64,000 bases of DNA from Edaphocola aurantiacus (GCF_019797745.1 NZ_VOSI01000002.1:558001-622000); one strand, 5' to 3'; numbered from the stretch's first letter, positions 51,703 to 60,636 are shown. Notes: generated by a model not told the origin, from the letters alone. Translations and numbers: made by a program.

Positions 51703-52278
51703 ATGAACCATTCAATTGCTTTATCTATGCCGGATAGTACTGCCCCCACCATAACCGATACGGTAAAGAAATATGGCGCCCAGCTGATGGGCTTTATCAG
51801 GGGCAAGGTAAAGAAGCTGGAGGATGCAGAAGATGTACTGCAGGATGTCTGGTACCAGTTCAGCCGGCTGACGGATATCGGAGAGCTGGATAGTGTCAGC
51901 GGCTGGTTATATTTTGTAGCAAAGAATAAGATCACAGATTTATACCGTAAGCGCAAGCCCGAAGCACTGGAAGATTATACCTATGAGCAGGAGGATGGTA
52001 CCTTTGATATAAAAGAGGTCCTGCTAATGGATGACAGTAATAATCCTGAGCTGACTTTCTTTAAAGAAACCTTCTGGAAAGCCTTTATGGATGCCCTTTC
52101 CGAATTGCCGGAGGTACAGAGAGATACCTTTGTACTGAATGAAATTGAAGATATGACCCTGCAGGAGATCGCTGATCTGCAGCAGGAAAATATAAAAACG
52201 GTGATCAGCCGAAAAGGATACGCAGTCAAGCACCTGCGCAAGCGGCTGGAGCCTTTATATAAAGAGTTATACCCCTAA
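51703..52278 (+). CDS. ECF-type RNA polymerase sigma factor
   Basis: A 191-residue sigma-70-family factor. Region 2 lies at about 25-90 (EDAEDVLQDVWYQFSRL, then VSGWLYFVAKNKITDLYRKR) and region 4 at about 130-185 (ALSELPEVQRDTFVLNEIEDMTLQEIADLQQENIKTVISRKGYAVKHLRKRL) with a helix-turn-helix. A second ATG (51727) could be the true start. It is followed after 2 nt by a small membrane protein gene, the likely cognate regulator, so this is a membrane-linked regulatory unit with unknown targets. Confidence 0.93.
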   Translation: MNHSIALSMPDSTAPTITDTVKKYGAQLMGFIRGKVKKLEDAEDVLQDVWYQFSRLTDIGELDSVSGWLYFVAKNKITDLYRKRKPEALEDYTYEQEDGTFDIKEVLLMDDSNNPELTFFKETFWKAFMDALSELPEVQRDTFVLNEIEDMTLQEIADLQQENIKTVISRKGYAVKHLRKRLEPLYKELYP

Positions 52279-52280
52279 AA

Positions 52281-52616
52281 ATGCATTTTATGAATCGCTA
52301 TAATCGTGGGCGCAAGCCATTTTTTTTATTGTTTATACTGGCCTTCTTCCTGATAGGATGGGTAGTGATGTTTTTATGGAATGCCATATTACCTGAACTG
52401 GTCGGGGTTAAGGATATCCGTTACGGACAAGCCCTGGGTTTGCTGGTATTATGCCGCATCCTGTTCGGGTCTTTTGGTTTTAAAGGTCGTGGAGGCCCCG
52501 GAGGAGATGGCCGATTCGGCGGTGGGGCTCATATGAGAGAACGCCTGATGTCAATGACAGAAGAGGAGCGACAACGCTTTAAAGACAGTTTACGGAACAG
52601 GTGTAAACCCTCTTAA
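52281..52616 (+). CDS. Small two-helix membrane protein paired with ECF sigma
   Basis: A 111-residue protein with two hydrophobic helices (KPFFLLFILAFFLIGWVVMFLW at about 12-33, LGLLVLCRILFGSFGF at about 53-68), a glycine/arginine-rich stretch (GRGGPGGDGRFGGG) and a charged end, MTEEERQRFKDSLRNRCKPS. The start (52281 or 52290) lies 2-11 nt after the sigma-factor stop, so it is coupled. This placement suggests an anti-sigma or signal protein, but no anti-sigma domain is recognised. The TEEERxRFKxxLRxRC tail is a recurring feature of such Bacteroidota genes in my experience of the families, not checked here. Confidence 0.75.
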   Translation: MHFMNRYNRGRKPFFLLFILAFFLIGWVVMFLWNAILPELVGVKDIRYGQALGLLVLCRILFGSFGFKGRGGPGGDGRFGGGAHMRERLMSMTEEERQRFKDSLRNRCKPS

Positions 52617-52633
52617 ATAATCAGCATATTATA

Positions 52634-52672
52634 ATACGATTGTGGCGCGCCTAAGGCGCGCCACAATCGTAT
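52634..52672. terminator. 18-bp perfect hairpin between convergent genes
   Basis: Arms 52634-52651 and 52655-52672 are exact reverse complements with a TAA loop and a GGCGCGCC core on each side. It lacks clear T-runs, so it is a terminator-like or other palindromic element; it stands 18 nt after the membrane gene and 41 nt before the end of the SDR gene. Confidence 0.6.
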
Positions 52673-52712
52673 ACAACCCTTTTGCCCTGAAGCAATTAAG
52701 GAATGGTAAAGG

Positions 52713-53504
52713 CTATACCGTTTTCAACACACCACTATCGGCCCTTAAACTGGAGCCATTCGTGGCTATGGAAAGCGGACTCGACAGATACACCGCGAGA
52801 TGCGCTATCTCATCCGGTTCTATAAAACGTTGTAACAAGATATGCGGATTTGACTGCTGGATAATAGCCTGTTTCAGCTGCCCGGCATCCATCTGCTGTG
52901 CCTGAGCAATCTGTGCTACCGTATGGGCAACACCATCAGAATAGGTAGGACCACCTAAAATAGTATTGACGGTGACAGCCGTCCCTTTGGTCAGTTTTGA
53001 TAAACCATTACTCAAAGCAGCCATAGCCGCTTTTGTCATCCCATAGTGAATCATATTCTCCGGTACATTTACGCCCGATTCACTGCTGATGAAAATGATT
53101 CTTCCGAAGTTTTTCCTGATCATTTCCGGCAGTAGCTTTTGGGACAGGCGCATGCCGCTCATAACATTTACTTCAAAGTATTGATACCAGTCTTCCTCCG
53201 GAGTTTCATAGAAATCGGCGAGATCAAATATGCCTACATTGTTGATGAGGATATCAATATTTTCTAAAGATCTCAAAAGTGTTGCAACCTCTTCCTTTTT
53301 GGAAAAATCGGCTACAACAGCTGATACTTTTGCCTCCGGGAATGCTTGCTGCAACTGTTCCAGGGCATTTTGTGTTTTGTCAGGATTCCTGCCGTTAATC
53401 ATCACCTCTGCACCTTCCTGCAGCAGCTTTGCTGCAATTGCAAACCCTATTCCCTGGGTTGAGCCACTAATAAATGCCTTTTTGCCATTTAATTGTAAAT
53501 CCAT
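52713..53504 (-). CDS. SDR-family oxidoreductase
   Basis: A 263-residue short-chain dehydrogenase, NAD(P)-dependent. The Rossmann motif GSTQGIGFA is at 14-22, NNVG near 88, the catalytic serine in FISSESGVN near 140 and the YGMTKAA site (Tyr, Lys) near 153-159. The substrate is unknown. It lies directly after a TetR-family regulator on the same strand (47-nt gap), a common pairing in which the regulator controls the enzyme. Confidence 0.9.
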   Translation of the reverse strand: MDLQLNGKKAFISGSTQGIGFAIAAKLLQEGAEVMINGRNPDKTQNALEQLQQAFPEAKVSAVVADFSKKEEVATLLRSLENIDILINNVGIFDLADFYETPEEDWYQYFEVNVMSGMRLSQKLLPEMIRKNFGRIIFISSESGVNVPENMIHYGMTKAAMAALSNGLSKLTKGTAVTVNTILGGPTYSDGVAHTVAQIAQAQQMDAGQLKQAIIQQSNPHILLQRFIEPDEIAHLAVYLSSPLSIATNGSSLRADSGVLKTV

Positions 53505-53551
53505 GTTTCTTTATTTTTGTAATAATCGTTCAAAAAATAGTCCAAAAAAAT

Positions 53552-54133
53552 TTAGCTCAGTATTTCGAGTTGTAATGCTATCTGGGTTTTAAGTACTTTC
53601 TGGTCCGGATACATTCTTCGTAAAGAATTGATGCCACACCACAGTGTAATCAAATACTTTGCCAGTGTACCGGCTGGCAGTACTGATTGCATATTTCCTT
53701 TTTTCTGCTCTTTTGCGATAACGGATTTGTACAGGGCCTCTGTTTCTTTTAGAATCAGTATGGCTTCCTGTTCCAGCTCCTCATCTACAAAACTCATTTC
53801 TATAATGGTATTGGCTACAATACAACCTTTATGGTGGGCCATGTTGTCGGTATGTGCGATATCCAGAAAGAAGTTTTTTATCAGCTTTACTGGCTCCTCA
53901 CTATTGATCAACGTTTGTTTAAACTGTTCTAAATCGGCTTTTCGCTGCTGCAAGGCCCTTTTGAAAAGTTCTTTCTTCCCTCCTTTGAACGTGTTATATA
54001 AACTTCCTGCGCCAGCGCCGGTTGCACTACTTAAGTCTGAAAGAGAAGTAGCGGTATAACCCTTCTGCCAGAATACTTCCTGTGCTTTTAAAATGATTTC
54101 TTCGTCCTGGTGAATGTTAGGCCTGCCTTTCAT
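53552..54133 (-). CDS. TetR/AcrR-family regulator
   Basis: A 193-residue repressor-type protein: N-terminal helix-turn-helix (IILKAQEVFWQKGYTATSLSDLSSATGAGAGSLYNTFKGGKKELFKRAL, about 12-60) and a ligand-binding helical C-terminus (NFFLDIAHTDNMAHHKGCIVANTIIEMSF). It shares the strand with the SDR gene downstream and an AraC gene upstream (61-nt gap). A minus-strand TATTTTTG (54161-54154) may be its -7 element. Confidence 0.92.
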   Translation of the reverse strand: MKGRPNIHQDEEIILKAQEVFWQKGYTATSLSDLSSATGAGAGSLYNTFKGGKKELFKRALQQRKADLEQFKQTLINSEEPVKLIKNFFLDIAHTDNMAHHKGCIVANTIIEMSFVDEELEQEAILILKETEALYKSVIAKEQKKGNMQSVLPAGTLAKYLITLWCGINSLRRMYPDQKVLKTQIALQLEILS

Positions 54134-54194
54134 TTTATTTGTATTGATCGTTACAAAAATAGTAAATTATTTTGCAAGATGGGGAATTTTAATC

Positions 54195-55115
54195 TTATTG
54201 AAACAATTTTCGGTACTCCACAGGAGTTTGACTGGTGACTTTTTTGAACAATTTGCTGAACGATTGTGAATATTCAAATCCAAGCTGATAGGCAATTTCA
54301 CTTACCGTTCTATCTGAGGTGCTTAATAATTCTTTCGCCTTTTCAATCATATGCCACTGGATATACTGTTGTGCATTTTGTCCGGTAGTATTTCGCAGCA
54401 TATCACTCAGGTAATTGGGAGAAAGATGGAGTTGTGAGGCCATAAACTGTACGGTGGGTAAGCCTTTGTGCAACGAAATATCTGTGTTGAAATAATGGTC
54501 CATTATTTGTTCGAACCGCGATAGCAGATCATTGTTAACTGCTTTTCGGGTAATAAACTGGCGGTTGTAAAAACGATTAGCGTAGTTAAGCAATAACTCA
54601 AGGTGCGACACAATTACATCCTGGCTATACTGGTCGATATTGCTTTTAAGTTCCTGCTGCATCTGTCTCATCAGTGATAAAATGATGGATTCTTCTTTAT
54701 CGGAAAGATGTAAGGCTTCTGCAACCGTATAATCGAAAAAACCATAGTTTCCAATGCTTTTACCCAGGGCATAGGGCCGGATTAAATCTGCTTTAAAAAC
54801 AAGCATATATCCAGTAACCGGATTGTCATTGCTTGCCGTTACAGAGAATACCTGACCCGGTTTTGTATAGGTCATCATTCCGCCATCAAAATCATAATCC
54901 CTTTGCCCGTATTTTAAATTACCGTTGCTCCCATTCTTGATAGTGATGCAGTAGAAATCATTAGTAAAATGTTTCCAGACATCACTATACCTATAGCTCA
55001 GCCGTTCAAAATCGAGAATGCTTATCAAAGGATGTTCAGGTTTGGGAAGTGCAAAAAGCTGATGCAGTTCCGAAATCGACTTTATAAGATGAGGAATGGA
55101 AACATCTTTTTTCAT
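54195..55115 (-). CDS. AraC-family regulator
   Basis: A 306-residue regulator with an N-terminal sensing domain (YCITIKNGSNGNLKYGQRDYDFDGGMMTYTKPGQVF, cupin-like) and two C-terminal helix-turn-helix motifs of the AraC type (ASQLHLSPNYLSDMLRNTTGQNAQQYIQWHMIEKAKELL and VSEIAYQLGFEYSQSFSKLFKKVTSQTPVEYR, about 235-305). It lies 21 nt after the upstream SDR gene, so both are probably co-transcribed; this pair is common for regulators of reductase or aldehyde detoxification. Inducer unknown. Confidence 0.93.
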   Translation of the reverse strand: MKKDVSIPHLIKSISELHQLFALPKPEHPLISILDFERLSYRYSDVWKHFTNDFYCITIKNGSNGNLKYGQRDYDFDGGMMTYTKPGQVFSVTASNDNPVTGYMLVFKADLIRPYALGKSIGNYGFFDYTVAEALHLSDKEESIILSLMRQMQQELKSNIDQYSQDVIVSHLELLLNYANRFYNRQFITRKAVNNDLLSRFEQIMDHYFNTDISLHKGLPTVQFMASQLHLSPNYLSDMLRNTTGQNAQQYIQWHMIEKAKELLSTSDRTVSEIAYQLGFEYSQSFSKLFKKVTSQTPVEYRKLFQ

Positions 55116-55136
55116 TAACGTAAATGTACAAATAAA

Positions 55137-55961
55137 TTAAAAGTCGGTAGCCAGAGAAAGGTGCTTCCATTGTTCCAGTTCTATGGCCTCCTTTTTACGG
55201 TGTTCCAAAATCGACTCATAACTGTCTGTCCCGAGCGGCAGGTGTAATGGAGGTTCCGGCAGCTGTGAAATTTCTAGCAGGACCTTTGCCAGCTGCGCAG
55301 GATCTCCGGGTTGATTGCCGTCAATGCTGTGCAATATTTTTACATGTTCTGCTACATGGTAGTCCGGGATAATATTTTTGACCACTGCCAGTGTGGTATC
55401 GCTCATAAAGCTTGTTCTGAACATTCCGGGAGCCACTACGGTAACATGTACGCCGAATGGCTGCACTTCCTGTGCCAGTGCTTCGGAAAGACCAATTACT
55501 GCAAACTTTGATGCATTATAGCTACCTGTATTGGCATAGCCTATATAACCCATGTTCGACGCGATGTTGATCATATGTCCTGATTGTTGCTGGCGTAAAT
55601 AAGGAACCGAATTACGGATTACATTACACATGCCAAATACATTGACATCCATCGTTTGACGAAATTCCTCATCACTTATTTCCTCCAGGCTTCCAACCAG
55701 GTAATACCCGGCATTGTTAAGGACTACATCAATTTGACCAAATATTTTAATACCGGTCTCTATTGCAGTTTTTACGGCTGTCTCATTGGTAATATCGACT
55801 TTAAGCGGCAAGAGGTTTTTGTACTCTTTACCTAGTTTTGCCAACTGCTCCGTTATGTTCCTTGATGTGGCAATTACTTTGTCCCCATTGGCTAAAACGG
55901 CTTTAGTTACTTCAAGACCCATTCCTTTTGAAGCCCCTGTTATAAACCATACTTTGCTCAT
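55137..55961 (-). CDS. SDR-family oxidoreductase
   Basis: A 274-residue short-chain dehydrogenase: TGASKGMGLEV at 8-18, NNAGYYLVGSLEE near 84, the catalytic serine near MINIASNMG, and YNASKFAVIGLSEAL with Tyr and Lys near 150. Related proteins are 'classical' SDRs that act on carbonyls of unknown nature. The start at 55961 (MSKVWFITGASKG) gives a normal N-terminus; 29 extra residues upstream are rejected. It is the first gene of a run to the AraC, TetR and SDR genes. Confidence 0.9.
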   Translation of the reverse strand: MSKVWFITGASKGMGLEVTKAVLANGDKVIATSRNITEQLAKLGKEYKNLLPLKVDITNETAVKTAIETGIKIFGQIDVVLNNAGYYLVGSLEEISDEEFRQTMDVNVFGMCNVIRNSVPYLRQQQSGHMINIASNMGYIGYANTGSYNASKFAVIGLSEALAQEVQPFGVHVTVVAPGMFRTSFMSDTTLAVVKNIIPDYHVAEHVKILHSIDGNQPGDPAQLAKVLLEISQLPEPPLHLPLGTDSYESILEHRKKEAIELEQWKHLSLATDF

Positions 55962-56191
55962 ATTCTTTATTGTTATGTGTACTGCAAAATTCCCTTCCTT
56001 TCCCTTGGCATTTGTGTTCTGATCACGGATTATTGTGTTCATATCCATTTATGCAGCTTATTTGATGAGCGCATTCTGATGTATGAAAAAGAAAAAGAAA
56101 AAAACTTTAGAAATAGTAAAGTAAAACAGAATGATGGCCGTCTTCAATACAAATCGATCGATAATAAATTTTTTAAAAAACTAAAAAAATT

Positions 56192-56479
56192 ATGAAAAGT
56201 AAACTGCGTTTTATACTGCCCCGTCTGCTGGCTGTAACCCTGCTTATCGGTGCCGCTTCATTTGTACTGTTTATTGTGTTCAAACTGTTGCTGGCTGTAG
56301 TAGCTATCGCCGGACTGGTATTCCTCGCCGGGAAGATCATGGGTAAAAACAGGTTCAGGGGTAAATGGAAAACAGATGGTCCGCAACAAGGTATTATGCC
56401 TCAGGAATTTGCCGGTTACGATGCTCCGGTAAGTCCTTACAAGACGGCCGCGCCATTAACCATTGTTCCAATCCGCTAA
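56192..56479 (+). CDS. Small membrane protein upstream of Hsp20
   Basis: A 95-residue protein of unknown function with two adjacent hydrophobic helices at about 11-45 (LLAVTLLIGAASFVLFIVFKLLLAVVAIAGLVFLAG), a basic stretch (KNRFRGKWK) and a Pro-rich end (QEFAGYDAPVSPYKTAAPLTIVPIR). It lies 39 nt before an Hsp20 gene on the same strand, so the two may be stress-regulated together. No family recognised. Confidence 0.65.
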   Translation: MKSKLRFILPRLLAVTLLIGAASFVLFIVFKLLLAVVAIAGLVFLAGKIMGKNRFRGKWKTDGPQQGIMPQEFAGYDAPVSPYKTAAPLTIVPIR

Positions 56480-56518
56480 TTATAACAACACATCTTTAAT
56501 TTCAAAAACAATTTCAAA

Positions 56519-56968
56519 ATGTTCAATAGACAATCATTCGCAAACGATCATAACTGGAACCGCTTTAAAAACTGTAAAGGTGATTTCGGTAAAAAATTTG
56601 AAGAACGCTTCGGCATGAAAGCACCATGGATGCAGGGTTTCGGTCAGCGTACCGCAGCCAATATCGCAGAAACAGAAAATGGTTTTGAGATCAGCCTGTT
56701 CGCGGCCGGACTTAAAAAAGAATCATTCCAGATTTCGGTAGGAGCAGGAGATATCCTGACGGTTGCATACAAAGCTCCTGAGCAAGGCAGTGGCAACAGC
56801 TTTATCTACGAAGAGTACCAGCCGGCTTCTTTTGAGCGCGCCTTCCAGCTGAATGGTAAAGTACTTACTGACCAGATCAGTGCAAGTTATACTGATGGAG
56901 TACTGAAAATCACATTACCTAAAAATCCGGAAACCAATAAACCGGCACAGGAGATTCAGGTGCTTTAA
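56519..56968 (+). CDS. Hsp20/alpha-crystallin family small heat-shock protein
   Basis: A 149-residue ATP-independent chaperone. The alpha-crystallin domain runs from about 45 to 145: NIAETENGFEISLFAAGLKKESFQISVGAGDILTVAY, and the late strand SASYTDGVLKITLPK with the family's GVLxxxLPK motif. The oligomer-forming C-terminal I-x-I-type motif is near the end (EIQVL). A basic, poorly conserved N-terminus is typical. A perfect palindromic terminator follows. Confidence 0.93.
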   Translation: MFNRQSFANDHNWNRFKNCKGDFGKKFEERFGMKAPWMQGFGQRTAANIAETENGFEISLFAAGLKKESFQISVGAGDILTVAYKAPEQGSGNSFIYEEYQPASFERAFQLNGKVLTDQISASYTDGVLKITLPKNPETNKPAQEIQVL

Positions 56969-56991
56969 TCCTAAAATACTATTCACGCAGC

Positions 56992-57033
56992 AAAATAGGA
57001 TGGGCGCGGCAATTGCCGCGCCCATCCTATTTT
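56992..57033. terminator. Bidirectional 42-nt palindromic terminator
   Basis: Perfect palindrome with 21-nt halves (56992-57012, 57013-57033), core GGGCGCGGCAATTGCCGCGCCC, and A4/T4 ends, between hsp20 and the convergent GLPGLI gene, overlapping that gene's stop region. Confidence 0.9.
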
Positions 57034-57808
57034 AGATTCTTATTTTCCACAATATATTAGTGCCGTATTTACCCCACTCTTTCAATCTTGGTTGCAGTAC
57101 TTTAAACAATTGTTCGTTATTGATCTCTTTCCCTTTTCCTATCTTCTTTACCTCATTTTCGTGAAGCTGTACGTTGCTGACTTTTGTGGCGAACCAGGTG
57201 GTATATAACCTCGGTATGGCCAGTCCCAGGATCATACCCGGCAGGCCCCCAAATGATTCCGGTCCCCCGCTGACCATGATCTGCTCGGTATAGTAAGCAA
57301 CTACAACTACAGAGTCATCAATCACCGTTGTGGCCTTTCGGCAATTATAGCCGGCAATAGGCCGCATTTCATCCAGAATTTTCCATTGATATTTTGGTAA
57401 GCTGTCTTTTACGATATAGGTATTATCATACACTTCCTTTTGTGCAGCAATGGTCTTGTCCGTAAAACTCTTGAGCACGATATTCTCACCGGCAGGGTCT
57501 TTTCCACCCCACATCGGTATTTTCTCAGGGCCGTCTTTGTCATAAAAGTACGTGCTCTTTTTTTTGTCAAAGTCCATTTTGAAAAAGACTGTCTTGTTCT
57601 TAGGCAGCTTCTTAATGTACTCTTTCATAAATTCACTGTCTTCATCGTCGTCCATTTCCAGCTGCATACCCAATCGTACATTTGTCGTCTTGAGGTATTC
57701 GATAGAGCCGGAGGAGGTGAACTGGGCGGTACTGCGAACAGATACCATCAGCAATGCACAGACCATCAGTAATAATCCTTTCATGTGTTTTATTTTCTTA
57801 CTAAACAT
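57032..57808 (-). CDS. GLPGLI-family protein
   Basis: A 258-residue exported protein (start either 57808 or, better for a signal peptide, 57784 at MKGLLLMVCALLMVSVRSTAQF). GGPESFGGLPGMILGL near 195 is the GLPGLI-family motif (GLPGMI variant), a Bacteroidota-specific family of unknown role. The N-terminal part is acidic (EMDDDEDSEF). Its start overlaps the end of the outer-membrane barrel gene by one base, so the two are translationally coupled, the usual pairing for this family. Confidence 0.85.
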   Translation of the reverse strand: MFSKKIKHMKGLLLMVCALLMVSVRSTAQFTSSGSIEYLKTTNVRLGMQLEMDDDEDSEFMKEYIKKLPKNKTVFFKMDFDKKKSTYFYDKDGPEKIPMWGGKDPAGENIVLKSFTDKTIAAQKEVYDNTYIVKDSLPKYQWKILDEMRPIAGYNCRKATTVIDDSVVVVAYYTEQIMVSGGPESFGGLPGMILGLAIPRLYTTWFATKVSNVQLHENEVKKIGKGKEINNEQLFKVLQPRLKEWGKYGTNILWKIRI

Positions 57809-60636
57809 TAATCGTTTGATTCTTCTGTTTCTGTATTGCCAGGAGTCTTACCTGAAGCTGCTTTGCTGTACGTGAAGTTCCAAGCCAGTTTCAGCAGGAA
57901 GTATCTTCTGATGTTGTTGTAGGTTGATTCTGTAATATAGTTATCATAAGCGCTTCTGGAGAAACCGACATTACGGTTAAAAAGGTCATTGCCCTCCAGT
58001 CGGATGTTCAGAGAGCGATTCTTCAGAATCGATTTGCTGAGGAATGCATTGGCCAGGAAGATGTTATTGTTCTTGTCCTGGGCATCCGTTTTTTCCCGCA
58101 GCAACCAGTTAAAGCTGAAACCCAACTCAATACCTTTCCAGAAAGTATATACAGCCTCAAACTCCTGTCTGGTCATCAGAAACTTATTAACCGCCAGTGT
58201 ATTTACAGAACTGCTGCTGATATTATATGTCGGGCTTATGTTATAGCTCAGTTCAATAACGGAATCTTTATAATAGTCCAGATCCAATCTTAGACCCACA
58301 GAGGTATTGCGGGAGGTATTCAGTACACTATTCAGGTAGCTGTTACTGTTGTTGTAATTACCATTAAGGCCTATACCCATTCTGGTTTTTATCGGTTTTA
58401 TTTTTGTGGAGTAACCGCCATACACACCTGTATTCCAGTTGCCGTTCAAGTTAATCGTTTGATAAGTATTTACGCCTTCCGGTGTAATGTCGCGTCGTTG
58501 ACTGAATGCATTCTGTGTAAAACTGTAACGGACATTACCGTAGAAGTATGTTTCAGAAAGCATTTTATACTGGTTAAAATTAACGGAGAAGCTATGGTTA
58601 AATGCCTGAACCAGGTCAGGATTACCCAGACGGATATTCAAGGGGTCGGTATTTTGTACCATAACCTGAATCTGGTCTATACGAGGTTGTGAAGTAGAAC
58701 CATTGTAGTTAAATCCTACATTCAGAGAACGGTTCCTGCTAAAGTTCAGAGAAGCCCTTGGAAAGAAGTTCAGGTAATTCCGGGAAAATTCTGCTCCGCT
58801 GAAATTGTTGGTATTCTGATATTGTGCATAGGCAACATTACCACCGAAGTTAAACTTCAGTTGCTTGCTGATGTTATACCGCAGGTTAGCACCTGCAGAA
58901 TTGGTCCATATACTATAATCATAATCACTGCTGTAGGTTGCATTTAAGGTGTCCACTTCTCCACCCGGTACCCGGTCAAAGCTCAGGTTTGATGCTGTGT
59001 TTTTTATATAGTTACTGTATGCATTCAGGACCAGGTACATCTTGTCCTTGATCAGCGGCTCAGTATAGGTGAAGCGAAGATTGGTCTGCAGGTTCAGCGT
59101 ACTATCTGTTTTGCGTTGATTGAACGTCTGTGCAGTACCGGTGGTGTAGAAATTATTTTCAGACAGGAAAGAGCCATCTGCATTGCGCTGCATGTAACTT
59201 CCGTTCAGCGTGGCAGAAAAAGACCGGCCCTGTACCTTGTATTTTTTCCGGTAAGAAACGTCCAGACTAGCATTGGCTGTGGTACTGGTATTGTTATTTT
59301 CAGTACGGCTGTCATTGATCAGGTTGCCGTCCATATCGGTATAGTTAGCTGTATTCAGGCTGTTGGTTTTGGCCTGGTTTATGCTTCCTTTAGCCGTAAC
59401 CACCAGATTGCTCAATGAATCAATGGTAATGTCTGCACGACCGTTAAGAGAGTTCAGTAAGTTGCTGCTTTTGCTGTACGCAGTAGTATTGTTGACATAC
59501 TGTGTATCCGGCATGATATATTGTGTACGGGTGTTCTTCGATACTTCCAGCTGGTAGCTATTTACCCGGTAGTCAGTACTGAGGTTTACCTGGTCTTTTG
59601 CGCCGAATTTGTTACTGTAGTGTACACCACCATTGATACTTCTCGGCAACCCTTCTCCGCTGAAGGTTCCGTTATATCCGCCCAGCTCATTACCGCCACC
59701 GCCGGAAGTCATCATCATCATACCTTCCTCACCGTCACCATCACCCATACTCATCATAGCACCGCCGCCACCATATTTAGAAGCGTCATTCCAGCCCAGT
59801 CCCACATTATTAGTGTTACTGGTAATGGCATATGCCGCAATCTTGCGTTTATTTTTAAATGCGCTGACCATAAGCTGGTTTTCGTAATACTTCGGTAAAC
59901 CACCACCCAGGATAATTTTTCCGAAATAGCCACTCTTGGCATTTTCTTTCAGGGTCAGGTTGATGGTTTTGATTTTGGTACCATCATCAATTCCGGTCAA
60001 TTGCGCTTCTTCTGTTTTTTTATCAAATACCTGTACCTTATCTACAGCAGCAGCACGCAGCATTTTGGATAATACAGCAGGATCATCTGCAAAAAATTCA
60101 TCCCCGTCTACGAGCATCTTCTGCACCTTCTCACCATGTGCGGTTATATTTCCTTTCTGATCCACTTCAATACCAGGCAGCTTTTTCAGCAGTTCTTCCA
60201 CCGTAGCAAATTGCCTCACTTTGAAGCTATCAGCAGCATACTCGACCGTATCACCTTTAATGACGATAGCCCGTGCATCGGTAACGATTACTTCCTGTAA
60301 TAAGTTTTGTTTGGAGATCATAGGTACCTCACCTACATCTGTTTTGATTTCATCCACCTTTACCTCTCCGATGAAATTGGCGAAGGTAGGATGTGCATAG
60401 ATCAGCAGGTAATTACCTTTCTGAGGCACTGTCAGCCTGAATATGCCTTCCTCATTGGCACGGGTGAAATCCTGTAAGAGAGAATCTGATTGGTTAATAA
60501 CACTGATACTGGTATACCCCATATTCATCATGGATGCGGTATCAATAATCTTACCCTCAATCGTATAAGCGTCCTGGGCCTGTGACCAGAAAGGACATAG
60601 AAAAGTAAGCAGTAGCAGTAAAGATCTTAATTGCAT
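57808..60636 (-). CDS. Outer-membrane beta-barrel protein with TonB-type plug
   Basis: A 942-residue outer-membrane protein. After the signal peptide (ending PFWSQAQ) comes a carboxypeptidase-regulatory-like domain (YTIEGKIIDTASMMNMGYTSISVIN), a plug (VIKGDTVEYAADSFKVRQFATVEELLKKLPGIEVDQKGNITAHGEKVQKMLVDGDEFFADDPAVL), and a large barrel of the family ending in a C-terminal aromatic strand. A Gly/Met-rich loop around residues 290-320 (GGGGAMMSMGDGDGEEGMMMM) is unusual. No SusD gene is next to it; the coupled gene downstream is GLPGLI. Its substrate is unknown. Confidence 0.9.
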   Translation of the reverse strand: MQLRSLLLLLTFLCPFWSQAQDAYTIEGKIIDTASMMNMGYTSISVINQSDSLLQDFTRANEEGIFRLTVPQKGNYLLIYAHPTFANFIGEVKVDEIKTDVGEVPMISKQNLLQEVIVTDARAIVIKGDTVEYAADSFKVRQFATVEELLKKLPGIEVDQKGNITAHGEKVQKMLVDGDEFFADDPAVLSKMLRAAAVDKVQVFDKKTEEAQLTGIDDGTKIKTINLTLKENAKSGYFGKIILGGGLPKYYENQLMVSAFKNKRKIAAYAITSNTNNVGLGWNDASKYGGGGAMMSMGDGDGEEGMMMMTSGGGGNELGGYNGTFSGEGLPRSINGGVHYSNKFGAKDQVNLSTDYRVNSYQLEVSKNTRTQYIMPDTQYVNNTTAYSKSSNLLNSLNGRADITIDSLSNLVVTAKGSINQAKTNSLNTANYTDMDGNLINDSRTENNNTSTTANASLDVSYRKKYKVQGRSFSATLNGSYMQRNADGSFLSENNFYTTGTAQTFNQRKTDSTLNLQTNLRFTYTEPLIKDKMYLVLNAYSNYIKNTASNLSFDRVPGGEVDTLNATYSSDYDYSIWTNSAGANLRYNISKQLKFNFGGNVAYAQYQNTNNFSGAEFSRNYLNFFPRASLNFSRNRSLNVGFNYNGSTSQPRIDQIQVMVQNTDPLNIRLGNPDLVQAFNHSFSVNFNQYKMLSETYFYGNVRYSFTQNAFSQRRDITPEGVNTYQTINLNGNWNTGVYGGYSTKIKPIKTRMGIGLNGNYNNSNSYLNSVLNTSRNTSVGLRLDLDYYKDSVIELSYNISPTYNISSSSVNTLAVNKFLMTRQEFEAVYTFWKGIELGFSFNWLLREKTDAQDKNNNIFLANAFLSKSILKNRSLNIRLEGNDLFNRNVGFSRSAYDNYITESTYNNIRRYFLLKLAWNFTYSKAASGKTPGNTETEESND

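Noticed and set aside
55977-56195. A 72-codon plus-strand frame between the SDR gene and the small membrane gene.
   Set aside because: It overlaps the SDR2 promoter region and the start of the next gene, has low-complexity Lys-rich end and no ribosome-binding site.
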